From DAHUYF01 sp035509275 (GTDB lineage Bacteria > Pseudomonadota > Alphaproteobacteria > ATCC43930 > CGMCC-115725), in contig DATJLU010000036.1 in NCBI GenBank assembly GCA_035509275.1, positions 62,001-126,000 on the forward strand: DNA of 64,000 nucleotides, in the 5' to 3' direction. Positions 32,140-40,591 of this stretch are shown here, in pieces. Position numbers and translations under genes: made by a program. How positions within the stretch are numbered: the stretch's first letter is position 1; each line of letters begins with the position of its first letter. The notes beneath the pieces were generated by a model, which was not told where the DNA came from, did no database searches, and was given only the letters and a program-made list of their open reading frames with translations.

Positions 32140-32819
32140 CCAGCACCGGCCCCGCGACAGCCCGCGCCGCGCTCGATCGCGCCGAGCGGCAGCGCCGCAC
32201 GCGCCGCGCCGCCGATGAGCGCGATCACTTCGAGCGGACCCGGCACAGCCTCGTCTTCGATGGCCATGAGCTCGGCTATGTGAAGCCGACGGCGGAGACC
32301 GCGGCAAAGCTCCGCCCGGACCCGATCGTGCGACTTGTCGCCAATGAGACATTGACGCGCGAGCAAGGCCGCGCCGCGGTCGAAATCCGCATGATCTTCG
32401 AACGCGTGGCCGCGGGCCTTTTGGCACGGACCAGCGATCCCGCCAACCGCAGCCCCGGCACGCGGCCGGAAATCCCCGAGCGCATCGCACTTCTCCACGC
32501 GCAGCGCTACATCCCCTGGGCCCGCTACCTCGGCGGCAACGCGACATCGCCGGCGCAGCGCGGCCGCTGCGCCCCCGCGCTCGAGATCGCGACCGAGGTG
32601 GTGATCGACGGCGCCACCCTGGCTCAATGCGACCGCAGGCGGCGCTGGCGCAACGGCACCGGCGCAAAGCTGCTCGTCTATGCGCTCTCCGTCTACACCG
32701 ATCGCGCCGGCTGGGAGCGCAACCGCGACATGATCGCCGCTTTCGAGGCCTGGTGGGACGCGCGCACGCGGGCCGGGGGGCGCGGGAATGGCGTTGCGCC
32801 GGACCAACCGAACCCGTGA
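32136..32819 (+). CDS. Phage protein, early operon (DUF6456-like pattern)
   Basis: 227 residues; ATGA overlap with the previous gene and GAAAGGAAAGC upstream. A basic N-terminal helix (AALDRAERQRRTRRAADERD) is followed by LTREQGRAAVEIRMIFERVA and a C-terminal helical region (ALEIATEVVIDGATLAQCDR, RRRWRNGTGAKLLVYALSVY). The 'LT-EQ--A---I-' then 'L-DG-TL---D--RRW--G' layout recalls small DUF6456-like regulators of alphaproteobacterial phages. Function not known; regulation of early genes is likely. Confidence 0.55.
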   Translation: MTSTGPATARAALDRAERQRRTRRAADERDHFERTRHSLVFDGHELGYVKPTAETAAKLRPDPIVRLVANETLTREQGRAAVEIRMIFERVAAGLLARTSDPANRSPGTRPEIPERIALLHAQRYIPWARYLGGNATSPAQRGRCAPALEIATEVVIDGATLAQCDRRRRWRNGTGAKLLVYALSVYTDRAGWERNRDMIAAFEAWWDARTRAGGRGNGVAPDQPNP

Positions 32820-33979
32820 ACGGGCTGCCCCATCGGCAGCTCACCCTCTCAGGGAGGATCACCATACCTGAGACCCCAGCGAAACCTCCTGCACTCCCCG
32901 CACAAACCATCAGGATCCTGGCGCTCGATGGCGGCGGCATTCGCGGCATCCTGTCGGCGCGCGTGTTGCAGGAAATCGAGCAGCGAACGCAAAAACCCGC
33001 CGCCGAGCTGTTTCACCTCATCGCCGGGACCTCGATCGGCGGGATAACCGCTTGCGGCCTGCTCAGCGGCAAGAGCGCCAAGGCCTTGGGCGATCTCTAC
33101 GCGGCGAAGGGCGGTGATATCTTCAGCCAGTCGCTGTGGCGCACCGTGACGACGCTCGACAATCTCGCCGGGCCCAAATACGCGCCGGCGGCGCTCGAGA
33201 CTGTTCTCAAGGCGGCGCTGGGCGATACCTGGCTGTCGCAAACGCGCGGGGCCGAGCTGCTCGTCACCAGCTACTGCATCCGCCTTCCCAAGCCCGCGCC
33301 GCTCGACGGCGGCGCCGTGCAAACCACCCGCACGCCCTATCTCTTCAAGACATGGAAGGCACGCGGCACCTTCCTCGACCCGGGCGATGAGCCGCCGGCG
33401 CTTGATTTTCGGCTCCGGGAGATCGCGCGCGCCACTTCGGCGGCGCCCACTTATTTCCCGCCTGCGATGATCACCAACCACCGAGGCGAGACCTACGCCA
33501 TGGTCGATGGCGGGGTTTTCGCCAACAATCCCGCGATGTGCGCCTTAGCCTCGGCGCGCCGGCTCTACGGCGATTTCGCGCCGCGCTTTCTCCTCGTCTC
33601 CCTCGGCACCGGAAGTCTCGAGCGCAGCATCGATGGCGACGCGGCGCTCACATGGGGCGAAATGTCCTGGCTTCACCCGATCCTCAACATTCTCATGGAC
33701 GGCAACGCGGACACCGTCGGCTACGAAGCCGATCAGGAGCTCGGCAACGATCACATGCGCTTCGACATCTCGACGGGGACAAATCCCCATGACGAGGCCA
33801 CCGTCAACGAGGATTTCGACTGCGCCACGCCGGACAACATCGCGCGCATCGAGCGGCTGGCGCAACGCCTCATCGAGCGATCGCAGGAAAAGCTCGACCG
33901 CGTTTGCGCCACGCTCACGGAGCCCAAATGGACCCCGCCCCCCGCCCTCGAACAGCGGCTCGGCACGCTCACCTCATGA
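32816..33979 (+). CDS. Patatin-like phospholipase
   Basis: 387 residues from the GTG at 32816, overlapping the previous stop (GTGA); AGGGAGG at 32851 before an ATA codon may mark a lost internal start. Patatin hallmarks: oxyanion-hole loop DGGGIRG (38-44), nucleophile elbow GTSIGG with Ser73, and catalytic Asp in VDGGVFANNPA. C-terminal part LGNDHMRFDISTGTNPHDEA resembles bacterial CapV/patatin proteins. Hydrolyses membrane lipid acyl esters. It ends the operon divergent from the repressor. No nucleotide cyclase, so not a complete CBASS. Likely prophage cargo or superinfection-exclusion gene. Confidence 0.82.
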   Translation: MNGLPHRQLTLSGRITIPETPAKPPALPAQTIRILALDGGGIRGILSARVLQEIEQRTQKPAAELFHLIAGTSIGGITACGLLSGKSAKALGDLYAAKGGDIFSQSLWRTVTTLDNLAGPKYAPAALETVLKAALGDTWLSQTRGAELLVTSYCIRLPKPAPLDGGAVQTTRTPYLFKTWKARGTFLDPGDEPPALDFRLREIARATSAAPTYFPPAMITNHRGETYAMVDGGVFANNPAMCALASARRLYGDFAPRFLLVSLGTGSLERSIDGDAALTWGEMSWLHPILNILMDGNADTVGYEADQELGNDHMRFDISTGTNPHDEATVNEDFDCATPDNIARIERLAQRLIERSQEKLDRVCATLTEPKWTPPPALEQRLGTLTS

Positions 33980-34019
33980 CGCAGGCATCACTGCATCCTG
34001 CAGCACGATCGCATATGGT

Positions 34020-34116
34020 TTCACCACGGAGTCACGGAGGACACGGAGATCCCGTCTTTGGAGCGCAAAGCGCACCGTTCTTCCCTTCTCCGTGTCCTCT
34101 GTGCCTCCGTGGTGAA
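34020..34116. repeat. Large inverted repeat between convergent genes
   Basis: Left arm TTCACCACGGAGTCACGGAG plus GACACGGAGA (34020-34049); right arm TCTCCGTGTC plus CTCTGTGCCTCCGTGGTGAA (34087-34116). About 30 bases pair with one or two mismatches around a 37-base loop. It lies between the convergent patatin and BKACE genes, so it can act as a terminator for both. This sequence type is a known chromosome-wide repeat in many bacteria. Confidence 0.85.
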
Positions 34117-34181
34117 TCTTCTCCTGAGGTGTGATTGGTCGGCTGCAGCATGGGCGAGCTCAATGTCCGCAGCGCCGTTGA

Positions 34182-35063
34182 TCAGCCGCCGGCAATCGCG
34201 GCGAGCCCCGTTCGCACCTCCGCGGCCGAAGCCGGTTCCGCGCCATGCTCGCGCACGATCCGCACCGCCTCCTCGACCCAGGCGAGATTGGTCATCTCCG
34301 TGCCCAACGGTGCATCTTCCAAGCCGACGCGAACATGGCCGCCGCGTGCGACGGCGTCGCCGATCAGCGGACGGATGTCGACGCACAGCCCGGCGATCAT
34401 CCACGGCACGCGCCCCGCTTCCTCTTCCAGCAGCGCGACATGAGCGGCGAGCGCGTAGGGCCTCGGCGGAAAGCCAAAGGCAAGCTTCTCGGAGAACATG
34501 AAGCGGTAGACCGGTGGCTTGACGCCGGCCGCGCGCGCAAGCGCGGCGCCGGCGCGGGTGAAGCCAGGCTCATAGATGGCAAAAGCCGGATGGAAGCCAT
34601 GTCGCGCGGCAAAGCCAAGCGCATGCCGGACATGGGCTTCGGGATTGAGATAGGTGCCCGCCGGCTTTGCCTCTCGTGTCGTCGCGAGCTCGGTGAAATT
34701 GGTGCTGCCCGGATCGATCGCCGCGAACTCGAGCAGCCCGCGCGCCGCCAGAGCCTCGATATGAGCGAAGCGCGCTGCCCCATCCAACGTCGCCTCGCTG
34801 CCCGGCGCGAGGGCCGACGGGAAGGACGGGTAGACCGGCACGTCCACTTCGGCACGAATCCCCTCGATGATGCGCGCATAGACCTGCCAGTCGAAGGTCT
34901 GCCGCCCGCCCTTGTCATAGGCATGCGTATGGATGATGGCCGCACCGGCACGCGCGCAGGCGATGCCCTCCGCGACGATCGTCTCGACCGTATCCGGGAT
35001 GCCCGGCTGCAGCGCGCGGCTCCAGGCCCCGTTCAGAGCCGCCTCGATCCAGACCTTTCGCAT
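34182..35063 (-). CDS. 3-keto-5-aminohexanoate cleavage family enzyme (BKACE/DUF849)
   Basis: 293 residues. A TIM barrel with the zinc ligands in AGAAIIHTHAYD (HTH), then YPSFPSALAPG, GLLEFAAIDPGSTNF and the C-terminal GGHVRVGLEDAPLGTEMTN, the hallmark of BKACE enzymes. These condense a beta-keto acid with acetyl-CoA to give acetoacetate and a new CoA ester; the substrate differs by subfamily. First host gene beyond the prophage. Upstream of a binding protein, hydrolase and small SCP2-like gene in the same direction, which suggests an amino-acid-derived keto-acid pathway. Exact substrate unknown. Confidence 0.88.
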   Translation of the reverse strand: MRKVWIEAALNGAWSRALQPGIPDTVETIVAEGIACARAGAAIIHTHAYDKGGRQTFDWQVYARIIEGIRAEVDVPVYPSFPSALAPGSEATLDGAARFAHIEALAARGLLEFAAIDPGSTNFTELATTREAKPAGTYLNPEAHVRHALGFAARHGFHPAFAIYEPGFTRAGAALARAAGVKPPVYRFMFSEKLAFGFPPRPYALAAHVALLEEEAGRVPWMIAGLCVDIRPLIGDAVARGGHVRVGLEDAPLGTEMTNLAWVEEAVRIVREHGAEPASAAEVRTGLAAIAGG

Positions 35064-35181
35064 GGTGACGACGGCCTCCTCCGTGTTTCAACCGAGCGCT
35101 CCGCGCCGCATGTTTCCCGTGAAACATTCCACGAACGCGATGCTCGCCGCAGCATTCGCGGGCTGGCGGCGCCCCCTCCCT

Positions 35182-36384
35182 CTATTGCTTCACCAGCGGA
35201 CAGCCGCCTTCCGCCATCGGGCGATAGGCCTCGGCGCCGGGGATGGTTTGCAGCACGGTATAGTTGTCATGCGGGTATTTCGATTCCGCCGGCGACTTCA
35301 CCTGCATCAGATACATCGTGTGCAGCACGCGCCCGTCCGGCCGGATCTCGACATTGTTGTTGTTCATGTCGTTGACCGGCGTCGCCTTCATCTTGGCGAC
35401 CACCGTCGTCGCGTCCTTGGTGCCGGCCGCCTTCACCGCCTGGAGATAATGCAGCACGGCGGAATAGGCGCCGGCTTGCGTCATCGTCGGCACCTTGCCG
35501 TGCAGCGCCATGAAGCGCTTCGACCAGGCGCGCGTCTTGTCGTTCATATCCCAATAAAAGGAATTCGTCAGCACCAGCCCATGCGCCGCCTTGAGGCCGA
35601 GCGATTCGATGTCGGTGATGAAGATGAGCAGCGCCGCCAGGTTCTGTCCGCCCTCGGTGATGCCGAATTCGGAGGCCTGCTTGATCGCATTGACGGTGTC
35701 GGTGCTGGCATTGGCCAGCCCGATCACCTTCGCCTTCGACGCTTGCGCCTGCAGCAGGTAGGAGCTGAAGTCGCTGGCGTTCAAGGGATGGCGTACATCG
35801 CCCAGCACCTTGCCGCCGGCCGCTTCGACGAATTTCGTCGCGTCGCGCTCCAGCGCATAGCCGAAGGCGTAATCGACGGTAAGGAAGAACCAGGTGTTGC
35901 CGCCGCGTTTCACCATCGCCCGCGCCGTGCCGTTCGACAGCGCGTAGGTGTCATAGCTGAACTGGATGCCGAAGGGCGAGCACGCCTTGCCGGTGAAGTC
36001 GGAGGAGGCAGAATCCGTGATCAGGAAAATATGCTGCTTCGCGCGCGCCACTTCCTGGATGGCGAGCCCTGCCGCCGAGGAGCTGCCGCCGACCAGCACA
36101 TCGACATGCTCGTCATCGAGCCATTTGCGCGCCAAGGTCGATGCAACGTCGGGCTTGTTCTGCGTATCGGCGCTAATCACCTCGATCGGCATGCCCAGCA
36201 CCTTGCCGCCCATATCCTCGACCGCAAGCTTCGTCGCCACCACCGTTCCCTCGCCAACGACATCGGCATAAGGACCGCTCATATCGGTGAGCACGCCGAT
36301 CTTGAGCGTGTCGGCCTGGGCCGTTCCGGCGGCGAGCGCGAGCGCCACCGCAATCACCATCGACCACCGCAGTCTCCCTTGCAT
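35182..36384 (-). CDS. Branched-chain-type ABC transporter binding protein
   Basis: 400 residues from the ATG at 36384 (GGGGAGGAACGCC upstream). Signal peptide MQGRLRWSMVIAVALALAAG, then the periplasmic type I binding fold: DTLKIGVLTDMSGPYADVVG, DDEHVDVLVGGSSSAAGLAI, WFFLTVDYAFGYALERDATK, GLKAAHGLVLTNSFYWDMND. C-terminal Pro-containing region (YTVLQTIPGAEAYRPMAEGG). Binds a small carboxylate or amino acid. No permease or ATPase gene is near, so it is an orphan that must pair with a transporter elsewhere. Confidence 0.9.
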   Translation of the reverse strand: MQGRLRWSMVIAVALALAAGTAQADTLKIGVLTDMSGPYADVVGEGTVVATKLAVEDMGGKVLGMPIEVISADTQNKPDVASTLARKWLDDEHVDVLVGGSSSAAGLAIQEVARAKQHIFLITDSASSDFTGKACSPFGIQFSYDTYALSNGTARAMVKRGGNTWFFLTVDYAFGYALERDATKFVEAAGGKVLGDVRHPLNASDFSSYLLQAQASKAKVIGLANASTDTVNAIKQASEFGITEGGQNLAALLIFITDIESLGLKAAHGLVLTNSFYWDMNDKTRAWSKRFMALHGKVPTMTQAGAYSAVLHYLQAVKAAGTKDATTVVAKMKATPVNDMNNNNVEIRPDGRVLHTMYLMQVKSPAESKYPHDNYTVLQTIPGAEAYRPMAEGGCPLVKQ

Positions 36385-36423
36385 GGCGTTCCTCCCCGTT
36401 TCCATTGTTTTGCGGCTTTGCCG

Positions 36424-37275
36424 CTAGCCGCGCGCACGGATGCGCTCCAGCACCGGCAGGATATACCGGCGGAACTGCGCCGGATTCTCGCTCATGGGAA
36501 AATGGCCGAGCTCTTTCATAATCTGGGTCTCGACGCCTTCGATTTGCCGCGCGGTGCGCAGCGTGTCCTCGGGCGTGCAGGAGAAATCATATTCCCCGGT
36601 GAGCAGATAGAGCGGGCAGCGCGTCGTATCGATCGCGCCGACACGGTCGCGCAGATCGCCATCGACGCGATAGAAATAGAGATCGCCCTTGAACACGCCG
36701 GGTCCGCCTTGCATGTAGTGCCAGAGCGTCTCCCAGCGCGATGCTTCCGGACTCTGCGGCGCCATCATCCCCGAGACCAGGCCGGCGCAGACTTCGCTGC
36801 CATGCACATCCGGGCGATGGAGCCAGGTCGTGTCGTACCAGGGCGCTTGGTAATCCGCGGACTCGAGCCCGATGAGCGCGCGGAACTCGGCACCATGCTC
36901 GATGGCGAGGCTGAGCACGATGCGCCCGCCGATCGAGCAGCCCAGCACCACCGGCCGATCCAGTTCGAGCGCGGCGCAGAAGACGCGGATCGCTTCGGTA
37001 TAGGCGCGCGTTGTCAGTTGATACTCCTCGCGCTGCCAGCCTTCGGGCGGCGTCGATTTGCCGTGCCAAGGCAAGTCGAAGGCAAGCACGCGGAAATGCT
37101 CGGTCACCGCCCGATCGGTCATGAGATGGCGGAACTGCCGGCCATCGGCGCCGGCGGTGTGGAGACAGACCAGCGGGATGCCCTCGCCCGCTTCTTCGAA
37201 ATAGAGTCGATGCGGCCGGCCGCTCAAGCTGACATGCACATAGCGTCCGATGATGGGATCGATCGGCGCCGCCAT
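36424..37275 (-). CDS. Alpha/beta hydrolase
   Basis: 283 residues from the ATG at 37275, one base after the preceding stop. Standard fold: GIPLVCLHTAGADGRQFRHL (oxyanion region), VLAFDLPWHGKS, nucleophile elbow GCSIGG, acid region YLLTGEYDFSC, and catalytic His in MKELGHFPMSENP. Likely hydrolyses an ester, amide or C-C bond of a small metabolite in the BKACE pathway. The 'DLPWHGKS-PPEGW' stretch is typical of a subfamily found with CoA and keto-acid enzymes. Confidence 0.85.
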   Translation of the reverse strand: MAAPIDPIIGRYVHVSLSGRPHRLYFEEAGEGIPLVCLHTAGADGRQFRHLMTDRAVTEHFRVLAFDLPWHGKSTPPEGWQREEYQLTTRAYTEAIRVFCAALELDRPVVLGCSIGGRIVLSLAIEHGAEFRALIGLESADYQAPWYDTTWLHRPDVHGSEVCAGLVSGMMAPQSPEASRWETLWHYMQGGPGVFKGDLYFYRVDGDLRDRVGAIDTTRCPLYLLTGEYDFSCTPEDTLRTARQIEGVETQIMKELGHFPMSENPAQFRRYILPVLERIRARG

Positions 37276-37276
37276 G

Positions 37277-37690
37277 TCAGGCGCGGTGCCGCTCGCGCCG
37301 CGGCGCGGCAAGCACCTCCTTGAAATAGAGCAAGTTCGCCATGAAGGGATGTAAGTCGCCTTCAATGCTCAACTCGCCGCGCTTCGCCATGGCGAAGAGA
37401 TCGTGATAGTGCGGCTCCGGTACAGCCTGCCAGAAGCGCCGCCACGCTTCTTCGCCGGCACGAAGCGCAAAGCGCCACGAGGGCATCGGCCGCGGACCGC
37501 GCTCCAGCGCCGCGATGCGGCCGCGCTCGATGGCGAGGTAATAAGGGACGCGGCCAAGCTCGAGCAGCAGCTCGGTCGTGACAAACCGACCGCGATGGAG
37601 GAGCCAGGGATCGCCGTTGACGAGCGCCGGCAAAGCATCGACCCGGGCAGCCAGATCGGCCGCCAGCGCGCCTTCGGTTTCCTTCGCCAT
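37277..37690 (-). CDS. Small SCP2-sterol-transfer-like protein
   Basis: 137 residues. An alpha/beta pattern with a hydrophobic pocket: VPYYLAIERGRIAALERGPR, PSWRFALRAGEEAWRRFWQA, and the conserved-looking end SIEGDLHPFMANLLYFKEVL. It looks like a compact SCP2-type lipid or acyl-CoA carrier protein. It directly precedes the hydrolase gene (one base apart), so they are co-translated. The family assignment is moderate; function probably substrate binding in the same pathway. Confidence 0.6.
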   Translation of the reverse strand: MAKETEGALAADLAARVDALPALVNGDPWLLHRGRFVTTELLLELGRVPYYLAIERGRIAALERGPRPMPSWRFALRAGEEAWRRFWQAVPEPHYHDLFAMAKRGELSIEGDLHPFMANLLYFKEVLAAPRRERHRA

Positions 37691-37857
37691 GCCCGACCCT
37701 CCCTCGCCGCCAGCAATGTTGCGGCGGCATCCCGGCCGTTTTCGGCTCTGGGGCTCGCTATCCTCGCGTCATTCATCGCCCCGCGCAACCTTCCTCTGCG
37801 CGTTGCGATACGGCGATGCCTGCTCTAGAACAGCGGCGGCCGATCCGCGGGGCGAGC

Positions 37858-39192
37858 ATGCGCCACACCTTTCCGCGCGACACCCGTTTCCTGCCGCCGC
37901 TAGCGGTGGCGGCGCGCGGCATCGAGATCGAGGACAGCACGGGCAAACGCTACATCGACGCGTCGGGCGGTGCCGGCGTCTCCTGTCTCGGCCACGGCCA
38001 TCCCGCCATCGTCGAAGCGATCCAGCGTCAGGCGGCGCAGCTCGCCTACGCGCATACCGGCTTCTTCACCAGCGCGCCGGCCGAAGCGCTGGCCGACCAC
38101 CTCATCCGCTTCGCGCCTCCCGGGATCGATCGCGTCTATTTCGTCGGTGACGGCTCCGAAGGGGTCGAAGCCGCGCTGAAGATGGCGCGGCAATATTTCC
38201 TCGAGATCGGCGAGCCCGAGCGGCGCCGGTTCATCTCGCGGCGTCAGAGCTATCACGGCAATACGCTGGGCGCGCTCGCCGTCGGCGGCAATCGGTGGCG
38301 GCGCGAGCCGTTTCAGCCGCTGCTCATGGACGTCTCCCTGATCGCGCCCTGCTTTCCCTATCGCTTCAAGGTGGATGAGGAAAGCGAGGCGGATTATGGC
38401 CGGCGCGTCGCCGACGAGCTCGAGGCCGAGATTCGGCGTCTCGGGCCCGGCAGCGTCGCCGGCTTCATCGCCGAGACCGTCGTCGGTGCGACCGCCGGCT
38501 GCGTGCCGCCCGTTCCCGGCTATTTCCGCCGCATCCGCGAGATCTGCGACCGCTACGGCGTCCTTCTCATCCTCGACGAGGTCATGTGCGGCATGGGGCG
38601 CACCGGCACGCTCCATGCTTGCGAGCAGGAAGGCATCGCGCCCGATCTCATGGTCGTCGCCAAGGGTCTCGGCGGCGGCTACCAGCCGATCGGCGCCGTG
38701 CTCGTCGCCGCGCGCATCTACGATGCCTTCGCCACCGGCAGCGGCTTCTTCCAGCATGGCCACACCTATCTCGCCCATCCCGTCGCCTGTGCTGCGGCGC
38801 TCGCCGTTCAGGAAACGCTGGAGCGCGACGGCCTCGTCGCCCGCTGCCGCGCGCGCGGCGCGGCGCTCGAAGCGAAGCTGCAGGAGCGCTTCGGCAATCA
38901 CCGCCATGTCGGCGACATCCGCGGCCGCGGCCTCTTCCGCGCCATCGAGCTCGTCGCCGACCGCGGCAGCAAGGCGCCCTTCGATCCCGCGCTCCGCGTT
39001 CACGCCGCGGTGAAGCGCGCCGCGCTCGAGCGCGGGCTCATCGTCTATCCCATGGGCGGCACGATCGACGGCCGCTTCGGCGACCACGTTTTGCTGGCGC
39101 CGCCTTTCATCATCGAGGAGCACGAGCTCGACCTTGTCGTAACTCGTTTGGGTGATGCGGTCGACGCGGCCATCGCCGGCATCGCGCGCTGA
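37858..39192 (+). CDS. Class III (PLP) aminotransferase
   Basis: 444 residues from the ATG at 37858. Fold-type I features: DASGGAGVSCLGHGHP, VYFVGDGSEGVEAALKMARQ, SRRQSYHGNTLGALAVGGNR, LLILDEVMCGMGRTGTLHAC, and PLP lysine in LMVVAKGLGGGYQPIGAVL, ending IEEHELDLVVTRLGDAVD. Moves an amino group from an omega- or beta-amino acid to a keto acid. Divergent from the hydrolase operon with a 167-base gap for promoters; with BKACE nearby, a beta- or omega-amino-acid route fits. Confidence 0.92.
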   Translation: MRHTFPRDTRFLPPLAVAARGIEIEDSTGKRYIDASGGAGVSCLGHGHPAIVEAIQRQAAQLAYAHTGFFTSAPAEALADHLIRFAPPGIDRVYFVGDGSEGVEAALKMARQYFLEIGEPERRRFISRRQSYHGNTLGALAVGGNRWRREPFQPLLMDVSLIAPCFPYRFKVDEESEADYGRRVADELEAEIRRLGPGSVAGFIAETVVGATAGCVPPVPGYFRRIREICDRYGVLLILDEVMCGMGRTGTLHACEQEGIAPDLMVVAKGLGGGYQPIGAVLVAARIYDAFATGSGFFQHGHTYLAHPVACAAALAVQETLERDGLVARCRARGAALEAKLQERFGNHRHVGDIRGRGLFRAIELVADRGSKAPFDPALRVHAAVKRAALERGLIVYPMGGTIDGRFGDHVLLAPPFIIEEHELDLVVTRLGDAVDAAIAGIAR

Positions 39193-39274
39193 TTTTCGGC
39201 GCGCGCCGCCGGTATACAGCCCCGGCGAACTTTGCCATCATCGACGGCAAGAAAACGACAAGGGAGGAGCGGCC

Positions 39275-40438
39275 GTGAAGGCGTCCTTATTCTATCTGCC
39301 GAGCCTCGGCCATCGCCGCGACATCGAAGCGGGCATGGCCGGGCTGCGCAGCGATCTCTATCAGCAAATGCTGCGCGAGGTGTTGGAGCAGGTGAAGCTC
39401 GGCGACGCGCTCGGCTATGATTCCGTCAGCTTTACCGAGCATCATTTCCACATCGAGGGCTTCGAGGTCTCCAATAATCCGGTTCTCCTCGACCTCTATG
39501 TCGGGCTGCAAACCAAGCGCATCCGCGTCGGCCAGCTCGGCATCGTGCTGCCGGCCGCGAACCCGATCCGCGTCGCCGAGGACATCGCCATGCTCGACCA
39601 GATGACCGGCGGTCGGGCTTGCGCCGGCTTCGCGCGCGGCTATCAGCGCCGCTGGGTCGATATCATGGCGCAGCAGACGCATGGCATTCACGGCGCGCTG
39701 CCGCATCACCATGACGAGATCGACGCCGCCAATCGCGCCGCGTTCGAGGAAGGCTTCGCTATCATCAAAAAGGCCTGGACCGAGCCGCTGCTCTCTTATC
39801 AGGGCAAGTATTGGCGCATTCCGCCGGGCGACACCCCCTGGACGCTCGACGCCACCTTGAGCTGGGGCGCCGGCGTCGAGAACGGCATCCTGAAGCAGGT
39901 CGGCGTCGTGCCGAAGCCGGTGCAGAAGCCGCATCCGCCGATCTTCCAGCCCTTCGCCAGCTCCGAAAGAAGCATCCGCTGGTGCGCCAAGGAAGGCGTC
40001 ACGGCCATCCTGCCGCCGATGCATCAGAGCTATGAGGCGAACCTCTTCGACGTCTATGCCGAGGTCTCCGGGCGGCCGCGCGGCGAAGGCATGGGCCTCT
40101 TGCGCGACGTCATCATCGCCGACAGCGATGCCGAAGCGATCGCCCTCTGGAAGGATTCCGGCATCTTCTCCGGCCGCGCCTGGTTCGAGCCCTTCGGCTT
40201 CCGCAAAGGCGTCATCGATCCCGTCACCGGCGAAGCGCCGACGGCGGAGCAAGCGATCGAAAAAGGCTACGCGCTGGTCGGCACCGTCGACACCGTGACC
40301 CGCCGTCTCGAGCAGATCAAGCGGCGCCTCCCGGTCGATTGGATCTTCTGTTACACCTATAACAGCCTGGTGCCGCACCCAATCCTGATGACATCGATCG
40401 AGCGCTTCTGGCGCGAGGTGATGCCGCGGGTCCTGTAA
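39275..40438 (+). CDS. Luciferase-like (LLM) flavin monooxygenase
   Basis: 387 residues from the GTG at 39275 (AGGGAGGAGC upstream). LLM barrel motifs: SVSFTEHHFHIEGFEVSNNP, GQLGIVLPAANPIRVAEDIA, LDQMTGGRACAGFARGYQRR, and C-terminal LVGTVDTVTRRLEQIKRRLP. Uses FMNH2 or F420 with O2 to oxidise a small substrate. It lies 82 bases after the aminotransferase and is probably co-transcribed with it. Substrate unknown. Confidence 0.9.
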   Translation: MKASLFYLPSLGHRRDIEAGMAGLRSDLYQQMLREVLEQVKLGDALGYDSVSFTEHHFHIEGFEVSNNPVLLDLYVGLQTKRIRVGQLGIVLPAANPIRVAEDIAMLDQMTGGRACAGFARGYQRRWVDIMAQQTHGIHGALPHHHDEIDAANRAAFEEGFAIIKKAWTEPLLSYQGKYWRIPPGDTPWTLDATLSWGAGVENGILKQVGVVPKPVQKPHPPIFQPFASSERSIRWCAKEGVTAILPPMHQSYEANLFDVYAEVSGRPRGEGMGLLRDVIIADSDAEAIALWKDSGIFSGRAWFEPFGFRKGVIDPVTGEAPTAEQAIEKGYALVGTVDTVTRRLEQIKRRLPVDWIFCYTYNSLVPHPILMTSIERFWREVMPRVL

Positions 40439-40462
40439 AGACGGTCCCGCTAAATTCAGCGT

Positions 40463-40558
40463 GCGTCCTTCGACAAGCTCAGGATGAGGAAAATTCTTGA
40501 TGGCATTGAGAAATTTTCCTCATCCTGAGCGCGAGCGTAGCGAGCAGTCGAAGGACGC
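40463..40558. repeat. Inverted repeat element between convergent genes
   Basis: Left arm GCGTCCTTCGAC, then CAGGATGAGGAAAATT (to 40495); right arm AATTTTCCTCATCCTG, then GTCGAAGGACGC (40547-40558), with an unpaired GCGAGCGTAGCGAGC in the right half. A common genome-wide repeat in alphaproteobacteria. It sits between the plus-strand monooxygenase and minus-strand PagL-like gene and can form a terminator-like hairpin. Confidence 0.85.
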
Positions 40559-40591
40559 AGTGACGCAATCCAAGCGAACCTTCGTCGAACT

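Larger units (their letters stand above)
1..33979. mobile_element. Prophage with podovirus-like gene content (left end beyond window)
   Basis: Nearly all genes from the left edge to about 30.8 kb run on the minus strand in the order small terminase, large terminase, portal, scaffold candidate, capsid, neck/tail proteins, tailspike and fibre. A repressor region lies at the right end. No sheath, tape measure or tail-tube gene is visible, and there are P22-like portal and DNA-stabilisation-type tail proteins, so a short-tailed phage is inferred. The right limit is uncertain. It lies after the phage-type gene ending at 32819 and probably after the patatin gene ending at 33979, because metabolic host genes start at 34182. 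No integrase, tRNA or duplicated attachment site was seen. Confidence 0.85.

Noticed and set aside
32816..33979. Complete CBASS defence system around the patatin
   Set aside because: The patatin resembles CapV, but no CD-NTase, Cap2 or Cap3-type gene lies beside it.
1..33979. Integrase and attachment sites
   Set aside because: No recombinase motifs and no matching duplication at the likely right end; the left end is outside the window.
34933..37323. Very long plus-strand open frame (796 codons) opposite the transporter and hydrolase genes
   Set aside because: Arg/His-rich translation typical of the antisense of GC-rich genes; the minus-strand genes have clear domains.
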